64,000 nucleotides of DNA, from NCBI RefSeq assembly GCF_011947195.1, contig NZ_JAATVY010000002.1, positions 434,001 to 498,000 of the forward strand. Direction: 5' to 3'. A program made the translations under genes and the position numbers. Shown one piece after another: positions 44,008 through 51,926 of this stretch. How positions within the stretch are numbered: position 1 is the first letter of the stretch; each line of letters opens with the position of its first letter. The notes beneath the pieces are model-generated. The model was not told where the DNA came from, did no database searches, and saw nothing but the letters and a program-made list of their open reading frames with translations. The stretch comes from Planosporangium thailandense (GTDB lineage Bacteria; Actinomycetota; Actinomycetes; Mycobacteriales; Micromonosporaceae).

Positions 44008-44188
44008 TGCGGTCGCGGCTCGGGTGCGCGGGGCTGCCGCTGGCCTCGAGCGTTTGCTGGCGCACGCCCGGGCGGCCCGTTCCGCGCGGTCAGAACTCCC
44101 CGGCGGCGACGGCGGCAGCGCGGTGTGCGCCTGGAACCACTTCGAGAACATCCCGACGTTCTACAACTGGAACAACCGTCCGCGGTGA
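43991..44188 (+). CDS. amcA: RiPP precursor peptide with packed cyclophane motifs (AmcA-like)
   Basis: A 65-residue peptide. Residues 1-40 form a helical, Ala/Arg-rich leader (GLERLLAHARAARSARSE). After a glycine-rich PGGDGGSA, the core holds Cys46 and four aromatic-X-X motifs: Trp48-Asn-His, Phe51-Glu-Asn, Phe57-Tyr-Asn and Trp60-Asn-Asn. Three-residue cyclophane enzymes join the first and third residue of such motifs. The ATG lies inside the maturase gene, so both are translationally coupled. A hairpin follows 24 bases after the stop. No protease or exporter is adjacent. The product structure is a prediction. Confidence 0.8.
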   Translation: MPEPTDAVAARVRGAAAGLERLLAHARAARSARSELPGGDGGSAVCAWNHFENIPTFYNWNNRPR

Positions 44189-44211
44189 CCCACAACGTCG
44201 CCTGAGCCGTG

Positions 44212-44245
44212 TCTCCCGTGCGGTACGTGCGTACGGCACGGGAGA
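44212..44245 (+). terminator. Terminator after the precursor peptide gene
   Basis: TCTCCCGTGC and GCACGGGAGA form a perfect 10-bp stem, extended inward by GTAC-GTAC pairing. It lies 24 bases after the precursor stop and closes the maturase-precursor operon. Confidence 0.75.
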
Positions 44246-44388
44246 TCGGCACAGTGGGACCTGGGTGTGACCAGTGCGCCGCTCACGGAAGGCGCCCGTG
44301 GCGCACCGTCGGAGGGTGATCGGGTGGAGTGACCCGGACAGAACGCGGCACGCGGATCAAGTCCACGTGCCCGAGGTGATGTGAGAGG

Positions 44389-44616
44389 TCAGCGACGGCC
44401 CGGAGGTGAGCTTCTTCCCGCCTCGCGGTCGTCCTCCTCTTCCTCGTCCTCCTCGTCGTCTTCGACGTACTCGCCGTACTCGTCGAAGTCGTCGTCGGAC
44501 GTCCGCTTGTTTCCGGCCAGCTCCCGCTGCAACGCGGCGAGGTCGGTGTTCGGGGAGTGGTACTTCAGCTCCCGGGCCACCCTCGTCTGCTTGGCCTTAG
44601 CACGGCCGCGCCCCAT
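44389..44616 (-). CDS. DUF3073 family protein
   Basis: A 75-residue actinobacterial protein. The basic N-terminus MGRGRAKAKQTRVARELKYH, followed by a highly acidic tail of Asp and Glu, is the family hallmark. ATG 44616 gives the usual MGRGR start; the longer reading frame upstream is not used. Function is unknown. The charge split suggests nucleic-acid or ribosome binding. Its location near purM and the branched-chain dehydrogenase is common in actinobacteria. Confidence 0.92.
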   Translation of the reverse strand: MGRGRAKAKQTRVARELKYHSPNTDLAALQRELAGNKRTSDDDFDEYGEYVEDDEEDEEEEDDREAGRSSPPGRR

Positions 44617-44812
44617 GGCTCGACCCCCTCGCACGAAATTACGGGGCAGCCGTTCCCGGCGAGCCCCACACGTCAGGCATCTCTCGTGGCTCTTACGGTA
44701 CATGTCGTCACGCGGTTTCGGCATCTCGCCCTCCCCGGCGTGCCGGTGGCTTTGCACACCGGTTCGGCCAGGGTCGTAATGCCTGGTGGCAGGGCTAGCC
44801 CGGCACCACGGG

Positions 44813-44852
44813 ATGATCAGGGAGCGTTCCGGACGGAACGCTCCCTGATCAT
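44813..44852. terminator. Perfect 18-bp hairpin downstream of the dehydrogenase
   Basis: Arms 44813-44830 and 44835-44852 pair perfectly around a GGAC loop. It lies 13 bases beyond the dehydrogenase stop, which is read on the minus strand, and separates that gene from the DUF3073 gene. It is likely a strong terminator. Confidence 0.85.
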
Positions 44853-44865
44853 GGAGAGGGCGGGC

Positions 44866-45957
44866 TCAGCGCTCCCGGGGCAGCCGGATCGTCCGCAGCC
44901 GGCCGACATCGGCCATCCGGCGCTCGGCGAGCCGGTCGGCGGCGACCGCCGGGGGCACACCCTCGTCGCGAGCCAGCTCCAGGATCTGCCGGGTGGTGTC
45001 GTAGATCTTGCTGGCGCGGGACTTGGCCCGGTCGAAGTTGAAGCCCTCGATCTCGTCGGCGACCTGGATCACGCCGCCCGAGTTGACCACGTAGTCGGGG
45101 GCGTACAGGATGCCCCGCTCGTCCAGCAGCTTCTCGATACCGGGGTGCGCGAGCTGGTTGTTGGCCGCCCCGGCGACGATCTTGGCGCGCAGCAGGGCGA
45201 CGGTGTCGTCGTTCAGGGCGCCGCCCAGCGCGCAGGGGGCGTACACGTCGATGTCAGACGTGATCAGCTTGGTCACGTCGTCGACGAGGTCGACCTGGGA
45301 ATAGGTGGTCCGCGCCCACTCGAGGGCGCGCTCGGACACGTCCGTGGCCACCACCTGGGCGCCGTCGTCGAGCAGGTGCCTGGTCAGGTGCTTGCCCACC
45401 TTGCCCAGGCCGGCGATGCCGACCCGCCGGCCGGCGAGGGTGGGCGTGCCCCAACGGTGCTCGGCCGCCGCCCGCATGCCCTGGAACACGCCGTACGCGG
45501 TCAGGACGGAGGAGTCGCCGGCGCCGCCGTGCGCCTCGGAGCGTCCGGTCACGAACCGCGTCTCACGCGCGATGACGTCCATGTCCTGGACGTAGGTGCC
45601 GACGTCACACGCGGTGTAGTAGCGGCCACCGAGCGACTCGACGAACCGCCCGTACGCGCGCAGCAGCGGTTCGGACTTGTCGCGATCGGGGTCGCCCCAG
45701 ATGACCGCCTTGCCGCCGCCGAGGTCGAGGCCGGCGAGCGCGTTCTTGTACGCCATGCCGCGGGAGAGGTCGAGCGCGTCGCGGACGGCGTCCTCTTCAC
45801 TGGCGTACGGGTAGAAGCGGGTACCGCCGAGCGCGGGCCCGAGGGCGGTGGAGTAGATCGCGATGATCGCGCGGAGGCCGCTCTGCTTGTCCTGGCAGAA
45901 CACGACCTGCTCATGACCGGTCGGCTCGTAGCCGTCCGAGGCGGTGAAAACGCCCAT
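44866..45957 (-). CDS. Valine/leucine dehydrogenase
   Basis: NAD-dependent amino-acid dehydrogenase of 363 residues, near the length of streptomycete valine dehydrogenase. The substrate-binding [21 protein letters not shown] and catalytic Lys in [17 protein letters not shown] are visible. The Rossmann motif is [17 protein letters not shown], and NNQLA and [16 protein letters not shown] belong to the Glu/Leu/Phe/Val family. It deaminates branched-chain amino acids, supplying precursors for branched fatty acids. ATG 45957 has AAGGAG upstream. The choice between valine and leucine as substrate is open. Confidence 0.9.
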   Translation of the reverse strand: MGVFTASDGYEPTGHEQVVFCQDKQSGLRAIIAIYSTALGPALGGTRFYPYASEEDAVRDALDLSRGMAYKNALAGLDLGGGKAVIWGDPDRDKSEPLLRAYGRFVESLGGRYYTACDVGTYVQDMDVIARETRFVTGRSEAHGGAGDSSVLTAYGVFQGMRAAAEHRWGTPTLAGRRVGIAGLGKVGKHLTRHLLDDGAQVVATDVSERALEWARTTYSQVDLVDDVTKLITSDIDVYAPCALGGALNDDTVALLRAKIVAGAANNQLAHPGIEKLLDERGILYAPDYVVNSGGVIQVADEIEGFNFDRAKSRASKIYDTTRQILELARDEGVPPAVAADRLAERRMADVGRLRTIRLPRER

Positions 45958-46151
45958 GGGAACTCCTTGTGGGGCCAAGGCAATGGAAGGCCGGCCGGGT
46001 GGTGCCGGCAAGACCTGAGCCTAGTGCTCCGAGCCCGTACGCGCGTCGATCGACGGCTGAGTGCCCCATTTCGTGGACCGGCTGCCCGGATTGATGACGT
46101 CCCATCGCGGGGAAAGTGCGGCGGCGTGTCCAAACGTGGCACGATCGCGGC

Positions 46152-46991
46152 GTGCCGTCACTGTTCGCCTCATACCTTCGGGTGTACGAGCCACTTACCG
46201 CGTTCGACCGGGAGCGTCAGGTCTACTGGCGCCGCTACGTGAAGGAGGGGCGCGCGGTGGCGCCCGCCGAGGGGCCGGGCCGCCAGCGTACGGCCGTCCT
46301 GGAGGCGCTCGGCGCGGGCTGGACCCGACTACCCGAACTGCCCGACGAGGCGTACGTCCTCGAAGCCGACGAGAACCTGCTGATCTGCCCGTGGAACCTG
46401 CGCATCCGGGTCGCCGAAGCCGCGCTCACCGCGCGCGACGGGGTGCCGGGCGTCCTGGCCGACGCGTTCGTGCCGCCGCTGTTCGCCGGACTGGCGCGGA
46501 GCGTCCTCGATGACTGGCGTAGCGGCGCCCGGGTGCTGGAACGGGGCATGCCGAGAGTGCACGAGCAGGTGGCCACCTGGGGTGTGCCGCTGCGTTGGTT
46601 CGTCTTCGTGGACCTGTCCGAGCGCGAGCTGGTGCTGGGTCCGGAGCGGCGCGTGCTGCGTTACCGGACGGAGATCGCCAAGGCGCGTCGCCGGGCCCAC
46701 CGGGCGCGGTCGGTGCTGCGCCGGTCGCTCGGCGACGCGCCGATCACGGCCGCGGTCGAGGAGACGGCGCGGTGGCTGGAGGAGTTCCACCCCCGCTCGG
46801 TCGTCGAGCTGGACTACGGGGGCCTTGTCAATCTGCTATCCGACGATTCCCTCGCCGAGGACGACTCTCCAGGGTTGGTGGCGGCAGGCCTTGCGGCCGT
46901 CGGTCGGGGCGAAGCAGACTCCGCTACCTCGGCATATGAGCGCCTCGTGGAGCGGTGGCGCGCCGTGCAACTGCTGGAACGGTGCAACTGA
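46152..46991 (+). CDS. Conserved actinobacterial hypothetical protein
   Basis: A 279-residue soluble protein I cannot name. GTG 46152 is followed by PSLFASYLRVYEPLTAFDRE, a start that is common to homologues next to bldC. The middle reads WNLRIRVAEAALTARDGVPGVLAD and ELDYGGLVNLL, with Trp, Arg and Leu conserved in appearance. No membrane segments are evident. It sits between the dehydrogenase and bldC. Confidence 0.75.
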   Translation: MPSLFASYLRVYEPLTAFDRERQVYWRRYVKEGRAVAPAEGPGRQRTAVLEALGAGWTRLPELPDEAYVLEADENLLICPWNLRIRVAEAALTARDGVPGVLADAFVPPLFAGLARSVLDDWRSGARVLERGMPRVHEQVATWGVPLRWFVFVDLSERELVLGPERRVLRYRTEIAKARRRAHRARSVLRRSLGDAPITAAVEETARWLEEFHPRSVVELDYGGLVNLLSDDSLAEDDSPGLVAAGLAAVGRGEADSATSAYERLVERWRAVQLLERCN

Positions 46992-47307
46992 TGTCGGGCG
47001 GCCGGTGGACACCTCCCGTACCATACGAGCGGCCTGTTTGGGTGGTTTTTATCAAATGGGTGAATTTGGGGGTGGCCAGACGCGAGCGCTTTTCGCGTTT
47101 GGAGGCCGATTTGGGGTAGCGGAACGCCCGATTTATGCCGTAGGATCCCCTCAAAGCGGCAAAAATTCGCCGATTCATCATCCATCCATACAGCGACCTT
47201 CAGCCGTTCGGCCCATGTCGGACATCGGGGACTAGCCGGACCATGAGAAACGCGCCGGCCGGCGGGGACACCGGTCGTCGTATATGGGACCTGTGGAGGA
47301 GTGACCG
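46992..47307. other. 316-bp AT-richer region upstream of bldC
   Basis: No gene. The sequence contains T-runs and A-runs (for example GGTTTTTATCAAATGGG near 47044) that are unusual for this genome. This is expected for a regulated developmental promoter. The TATATGGGAC at 47281 just before the bldC ribosome-binding site may be a -10 element. No clear operator was found. Confidence 0.5.
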
Positions 47308-47517
47308 ATGGCATCGCGTACGCACGAACCCGAGCCGCTGTTGACGCCGGCGGAGGTGGCGTCGATGTTCCGCGTCGACCCGAAGACCGTGACCCGCTGG
47401 GCCAAGGCGGGCAAGCTCAGTGCAATCCGTACGTTGGGTGGCCACCGGCGTTACCGCGAGTCGGAGGTCCGTGCCCTGCTGCAGGGGCAGATCCCCTCGC
47501 AGCGGGTGGGCGACTGA
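47308..47517 (+). CDS. bldC: Developmental transcriptional regulator BldC
   Basis: A 69-residue MerR-like DNA-binding protein that consists of the helix-turn-helix alone. The start TPAEVASMFRVDPKTVTRWA and the wing GKLSAIRTLGGHRRYRESE match the conserved BldC sequence of streptomycetes and relatives. It binds direct repeats as a head-to-tail oligomer and controls the timing of sporulation in Streptomyces. GGAGGAGTG precedes the ATG. The gene is alone, with a 316-bp upstream region and a 381-bp downstream region. Confidence 0.95.
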   Translation: MASRTHEPEPLLTPAEVASMFRVDPKTVTRWAKAGKLSAIRTLGGHRRYRESEVRALLQGQIPSQRVGD

Positions 47518-47898
47518 CGCACCACCGGGTGCGCCCGATCGTGATCGGGGTGGCGAGGTCGCTGCGGGATCAGCGGGTTCGCCGCCCCGATCGTGAGAAG
47601 CGGGGGCCCGTGGGCAGCGCGGTTTGGCGGCCGTGAATTGCCCATTCGTGCAGCGAATTCGATGGGTTGACGACAGGGCCGGGATCCGGCTATCGCCGAC
47701 CGAGGACGCCATCGCCGCCCGCTTGGCGGGCGACTACGGCGGCGGATGCGGCGTCCGACTGTTACCTTGGTGTCTGCGAAGACGCGTTTCGATGTGATCT
47801 GCGTTCCGCTGTGTCGACCGCTGGACCCGTCCCGCGGGTGGCTGTGGAGGCTGAGGTGACGGACCCGCTGCCGCGCCGGCTGAGAGAGTCGCGCTGAC
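47518..47898. other. 381-bp intergenic region after bldC
   Basis: No gene is supported. A short hairpin CCCGATC-GT-GATCGGG (47534-47549) lies 17 bases after the bldC stop and may terminate it. The right part presumably holds the promoter of the beta-lactamase-like gene. Confidence 0.5.
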
Positions 47899-48864
47899 AT
47901 GCGACGCAACCCGCTGGTGATCACGGCTGGAGCGCTCGTGCTCACGGTCGCGGCGGTGGTTGCGGTCAAGTACGCGCGCTCCTACGAGTCCCCTGCCGTC
48001 GCGGGCGCGCCGACGGCCATCGCGCAGAGCCCCGATCACGCCGCCGTCGCCAACGGCCCGCCCGACGCCGGAGCGGTCCCGTCAGCCCGCGCGCAGGCGG
48101 GTGACCCGGCGGCGCAGCAGCGGTTCGAGGCCGCGGCCGAACTGGTCAAGAAGGCCAATGGCCATCTCGGCGTGGCCATCCGCGACCGGCGGACCGGCAC
48201 CGAGTGGCGCGCCGGTGAGCTGGACCGGCCCTCCTGGGCGTCATCCACCGTCAAGCTCGCGATGGCCGCCAACCTTCTGGAACGCGGACGCAACGGCGAG
48301 ATCAAGCTGGACACGACGGCCCGCAAGAACATCGCCGACATGCTCGAGAACTCCTCGGACACGGCCGCGGACGCGCTGTGGGACAGGTACGGCAAGGACG
48401 GCTTCGTCCCGTGGTTCCAGCAGCAGTACGGCATGGTGAAACTGCAGTTCGCGGCGGGGGCCGCCCGGCGTTGGAACACCCTCACCTGCGTACCGGACGA
48501 CCTGCTGCACCTCGTCACGTACGTGCTCGACCGGGCCGACCCCGGTGACCGCGACTACCTGATGGCGGCGACGCGCCGGGCCGGCGCCGCCCAGCACTGG
48601 GGCGTGTGGGCGGCCGGGGCGCCCAACCAGCCCGGCGTCACCAACGGCTGGGCGCTGGAGACCGACGACAAGGTCAAGCACTGGGTCACGGACAGCGTCG
48701 GCTTCGCCGGCCCGGAGGCCCGCTACGCCATCGCGATCATGTTCGACCAGCCGCCGGGCGGCACCCTGGACGCGGGCGTGCACACCGCCAGCGACGTCAT
48801 CGCGACGGCGCTCGGGGCGAAGACGCCCGCCGACGTGACCGTGCCGAGCGCCGCTACCCGTTGA
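47899..48864 (+). CDS. Secreted beta-lactamase-like serine hydrolase
   Basis: A 321-residue exported protein. The N-terminal helix (PLVITAGALVLTVAAVVAV) acts as signal or anchor, and a Pro/Ala-rich linker follows. The class A beta-lactamase-like domain has the S-X-X-K pair in SWASSTVKLAMA and an SSDTAAD motif in the SDN position, while a standard KTG triad is replaced by VTNGWALE. Hydrolysis of beta-lactams is therefore not certain. The gene overlaps the convergent transketolase gene by 11 bases at their ends. Confidence 0.8.
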   Translation: MRRNPLVITAGALVLTVAAVVAVKYARSYESPAVAGAPTAIAQSPDHAAVANGPPDAGAVPSARAQAGDPAAQQRFEAAAELVKKANGHLGVAIRDRRTGTEWRAGELDRPSWASSTVKLAMAANLLERGRNGEIKLDTTARKNIADMLENSSDTAADALWDRYGKDGFVPWFQQQYGMVKLQFAAGAARRWNTLTCVPDDLLHLVTYVLDRADPGDRDYLMAATRRAGAAQHWGVWAAGAPNQPGVTNGWALETDDKVKHWVTDSVGFAGPEARYAIAIMFDQPPGGTLDAGVHTASDVIATALGAKTPADVTVPSAATR

Positions 48865-49732
48865 CGAACCCGCCGATCCGGCTCCGCAGCGATGCCGGAT
48901 CAAGCCCATGCCACCGGTCGTGATCGGCCGGAGAACCGTACCGCCGTACCTCCGCGCGGCCCACCCCGAGGCTCAGCAGGCGGTGGGGTACGTCCGACAG
49001 CGCCGCGGCCACCAGTCGGGCCGACGTCCCGGCGAGGTACGGCTCGACGAGTACGACCCGGTCGCCGGCGATCGCGCGCAGACCGGCCGCGTCGAACGGG
49101 CGCGGAGTGTGCGTGTACGCCACGGTCACGTCCAGCCCGCGCGTGGCGGCCAGGACGGGATCGAGCATCGGGCCGACCGCGACCACCGTCGCCCGCGCGC
49201 CCCGCCGCAACACCCGCAGGGTCCCGGCGTCCGGGTAGGCGTCGGCGTTCGCCCGGCCGGACAGCCGCGCGTACACCGGGTCGTCGTGCCGCGCGGCCGT
49301 GCGCAGCAGGACCGCCGCCTCGTCCGGGTGGCCGGGCACGTGGACCGTCCAGCCGCCGTTCAGCGTGTCGATCAGCGCGACGTCGCCCGGTGACTGGTGG
49401 GTGCGCCCCTCGGCCGAGGCGTCGTACGAGCCGCCGATGCTGACCAGCACCGCCCCGACGCCCTGGTGGTCGAGGTCGAGTTTGATCTGCTCGTACGCCC
49501 GGTCGATCAGGAACGGCGCGTACGAGTGCACGTACGGGCGGAGTCCCGTCAGCGCCAGTCCGCCCGCGACGCCGAGCATCAACTGCTCGCGGATCCCGAC
49601 GTTGACCACCCGGTCCGGGTGTCGCCGCACGGCCGGGGCGAAGCCGTCGACGGAGATGTCCGCGAGGACCACCGCGGTACGCGGGTCGTCGTCGAGCAGC
49701 GCGGTCGTGGTGTCGATGAAGGTTTCACGCAT
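48854..49732 (-). CDS. Transketolase C-terminal section (PP/C domains)
   Basis: A 292-residue protein that corresponds to the second half of transketolase. VVNVGIREQLMLGVAGGLALTG carries the Glu that activates the thiamine ring. SYAPFLIDRAYEQIKLDL and a C-terminal domain with PRPFDAAGLRAIAG follow. It starts eight bases after the N-terminal section, so the two make a split heterodimeric enzyme, as in some actinobacterial and archaeal transketolases. The acceptor and donor sugars are unknown; a role in a special pathway is possible. Confidence 0.88.
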   Translation of the reverse strand: MRETFIDTTTALLDDDPRTAVVLADISVDGFAPAVRRHPDRVVNVGIREQLMLGVAGGLALTGLRPYVHSYAPFLIDRAYEQIKLDLDHQGVGAVLVSIGGSYDASAEGRTHQSPGDVALIDTLNGGWTVHVPGHPDEAAVLLRTAARHDDPVYARLSGRANADAYPDAGTLRVLRRGARATVVAVGPMLDPVLAATRGLDVTVAYTHTPRPFDAAGLRAIAGDRVVLVEPYLAGTSARLVAAALSDVPHRLLSLGVGRAEVRRYGSPADHDRWHGLDPASLRSRIGGFVNG

Positions 49733-49740
49733 GGTCGCTC

Positions 49741-50436
49741 CTAGGAGAACTTGGGCTCGACGCGGGCCACGACGACGTGCGGCCGGTCGGGCGATCGGGT
49801 GAGCAGGCCGCGGGCGATGTCGTCGTGGTCGCGACCGTCGACCTCCGCCGTGGTCCAGCCGTTGACGGCGAAGCGGGCGGCGATCCCACCCGGCCAGCCG
49901 TGCGTCGCCGAGCGGTTGTCGATCACGATCGCGGTAAGGCTGGCCAGGCCGGTCGCCCCGGCGTACGCGATCGCCTCGTGGTTGGAGCCCTCGTCCAGCT
50001 CCGCGTCGCCGACCAGGACGTAGACGTGCGGCGCGGTGCGGCCCTGGGCGCGAAGGCCCAGGGCGGTGCCGACGCCGAGCCCCAGGCCGTGTCCGAGCGA
50101 ACCGGCGCTGATCTCCACGCCGGGTACGAGGTTGCGGTCGGGGTGGTGGCCGAGCCGGCTGCCGGGGCCGGCGAGATCATCGAGCCAGTCGGCGGGGAAG
50201 AACCCCTTCGTGGCCAGTACGGCGTAGTACGCGGCGGGACCGTGCCCTTTGGACAGCAGGAACCGGTCCCGGTCGGGGTCGTCCGGCCGCGCCGGATCGA
50301 CCCGCAGGATGCGGTCGTAGAGCACCCAGAGCACGTCGAGGGTGGACAGCGCGGCCGGCGCGTGCTTCTCGTCCCCGGTCAGTCGGTACAGCGCCGCCAT
50401 CAGTTCGGCGGGGCGGGTGGTCGTTGCCAAAGTCAT
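49741..50436 (-). CDS. Transketolase N-terminal section (TPP-binding domain)
   Basis: A 231-residue thiamine-diphosphate-binding half. KGHGPAAYYAVLATKG, SLGHGLGLGVGTAL and the metal/diphosphate motif VLVGDAELDEGSNHEAIAY, closing in IVIDN, are visible. ATG 50436 gives the start MTLATTTRPAEL; the upstream TTG at 50451 would overlap the SoxR palindrome and is less likely. It forms an operon with the C-terminal section. It is divergent from soxR across a 20-bp palindrome, so redox control is plausible. Confidence 0.88.
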   Translation of the reverse strand: MTLATTTRPAELMAALYRLTGDEKHAPAALSTLDVLWVLYDRILRVDPARPDDPDRDRFLLSKGHGPAAYYAVLATKGFFPADWLDDLAGPGSRLGHHPDRNLVPGVEISAGSLGHGLGLGVGTALGLRAQGRTAPHVYVLVGDAELDEGSNHEAIAYAGATGLASLTAIVIDNRSATHGWPGGIAARFAVNGWTTAEVDGRDHDDIARGLLTRSPDRPHVVVARVEPKFS

Positions 50437-50450
50437 TTGCCTAGGCTGCA

Positions 50451-50470
50451 AGTTGAAGTGAACTTCAACT
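50451..50470. promoter_or_regulatory. Palindromic SoxR operator candidate
   Basis: AGTTGAAGT, two bases and ACTTCAACT form a perfect 9-bp inverted repeat. It sits between the divergent transketolase (50436) and soxR (50482) starts. MerR-family regulators such as SoxR bind such palindromes in the spacer of their promoters. Confidence 0.7.
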
Positions 50471-50481
50471 CAAGGACTGTG

Positions 50482-50922
50482 ATGCAGAACGCGCTCACCA
50501 TCGGCGAACTGTCCGCCCGCAGCGGCGTGGCCCCGTCCGCGCTGCGGTACTACGAGCGCCTGGGCCTGATCTGGTCCAGCCGTACCGGAGGCAACCAGCG
50601 CCGCTACGAGCGGGCGATGCTGAGACGCGTCGCGTTCATCCGGGTGTCGGCGCAGGTCGGCATCCCCCTTGAGGAGATCAGGGCGGCGCTGGCCTCGTTG
50701 GGCGACGGGCGAACCCCGACCAAGGCCGACTGGACGCGGCTGTCGCGCGCCTGGCGCAGCCGGCTTGACGAGCGGATCGCGCTCCTGGAGAAGGTGCGCG
50801 ACCAGCTCGACGACTGCATCGGATGCGGCTGCCTGTCGCTGAAGTCGTGCGGGCTCTACAACCGCGACGACGAGCTGGCCAGCAAGGGGCCCGGCCCGGT
50901 CAAACTGCTGCGTCGGGATTGA
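50482..50922 (+). CDS. soxR: Redox-sensitive MerR-family regulator SoxR
   Basis: A 146-residue regulator. The MerR helix-turn-helix is LTIGELSARSGVAPSALRYYE with the wing SRTGGNQRRYERAMLRRVAFI. A [2Fe-2S] cluster motif Cys112-X2-Cys115-X-Cys117-X5-Cys123 (CIGCGCLSLKSC) is diagnostic of SoxR. It senses redox-active compounds and activates promoters with its palindrome in the spacer. ATG 50482 has AAGGA five bases before. Its end overlaps the convergent quinone oxidoreductase by 23 bases; in streptomycetes SoxR targets include such oxidoreductases. Confidence 0.95.
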   Translation: MQNALTIGELSARSGVAPSALRYYERLGLIWSSRTGGNQRRYERAMLRRVAFIRVSAQVGIPLEEIRAALASLGDGRTPTKADWTRLSRAWRSRLDERIALLEKVRDQLDDCIGCGCLSLKSCGLYNRDDELASKGPGPVKLLRRD

Positions 50923-51874
50923 CCAGCACGATCTTGCCGAAGTGCTCGCTCGACTCCAGAATCCGGTGCGCCTCGCCGGCCTGCGGCATCGGTACCGTCC
51001 GGTAGACGATCGGGCGGATCCGGCCGTCCTCGACCAGGGGCCACACCCCGTCGCGTACGCCCCGGACGATCGCGGCCTTCTCCGCCAGCGGCCGGGTCCG
51101 CAGGGTCGTGGCCGCCACGAGACCCCGCTTGGCGAGCAGCAGGCCGACGTCCAGGTCGCCCGTACGGCCGCCCTGCGTCGCGATGATCATTAATCGGCCG
51201 CCGGTGGCGAGCGTCCTGACGTTCTTCGGCAGGTACGGCCCGCCCATGATGTCGAGTACGACGTTGACCTGGTTCTTCAGCAGATCGGCGAAGTCCTGCG
51301 TCGTGTAGTCGATCGTGACGTCGGCGCCCAGGTCGGCAAGCTTGTCGTGCTTGGCCGCCCGGGCCGTCGTGACGACCTTCGCGCCCAGCGCCTTGGCGTA
51401 CTGGACGGCGAACGTGCCGATACCGCTGCCGCCGCCGTGGACCAGGAACGTCTCCCCGGCACGCAGCTTCGCCAGGTCCGTCACGTTGGACCAGACGGTG
51501 CACGAGACCTCGGGCAGCGCCGCCGCCTCGGTGAGGCTGACCGAACGCGGCTTCGGCAGTACCTGGCTCGCCGGGACGGCGACCTTCTGCGCGTACCCGC
51601 CGCCACCGAGCAGGGCGCACACCTCGTCGCCCGGCTGCCAGCCCTCGACCCCCTCGGTGATCCGCTCGATCACGCCGGAGCACTCCAACCCCGGATAGGG
51701 TGGGGCACCGGGCGGCGGCGGGTAGAAGCCCTGGCGCTGCAACACGTCCGCGCGGTTGACCGCCGTCGCGGTCACGTTGATCACCACTTCGCCCGGCTGC
51801 GGCTCGGGATCGGGTACCTCGGTCCACTCCAGGACGTCGGGACCTCCCGGCTCACGGATCGTCACCGCGTACAC
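50900..51874 (-). CDS. NADPH:quinone oxidoreductase (zinc-independent MDR type)
   Basis: A 324-residue medium-chain dehydrogenase of the PIG3/quinone-reductase class. The N-terminal catalytic domain shows VNRADVLQRQGFYPPPPG and GLECSGVIERI. The cofactor fold shows VHGGGSGIGTFAVQYAKALG. The enzyme reduces quinones or enals with NADPH. GTG 51874 gives the usual MYAVTIREPGG start. Its 3' end overlaps soxR convergently. No palindrome like the SoxR box was seen in front of it. Confidence 0.88.
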   Translation of the reverse strand: MYAVTIREPGGPDVLEWTEVPDPEPQPGEVVINVTATAVNRADVLQRQGFYPPPPGAPPYPGLECSGVIERITEGVEGWQPGDEVCALLGGGGYAQKVAVPASQVLPKPRSVSLTEAAALPEVSCTVWSNVTDLAKLRAGETFLVHGGGSGIGTFAVQYAKALGAKVVTTARAAKHDKLADLGADVTIDYTTQDFADLLKNQVNVVLDIMGGPYLPKNVRTLATGGRLMIIATQGGRTGDLDVGLLLAKRGLVAATTLRTRPLAEKAAIVRGVRDGVWPLVEDGRIRPIVYRTVPMPQAGEAHRILESSEHFGKIVLVNPDAAV

Positions 51875-51926
51875 GTTGTCTGACGTTAGTCGGTGGGCGG
51901 GATCCGCCGCTGAGGAGGGTACGCGA

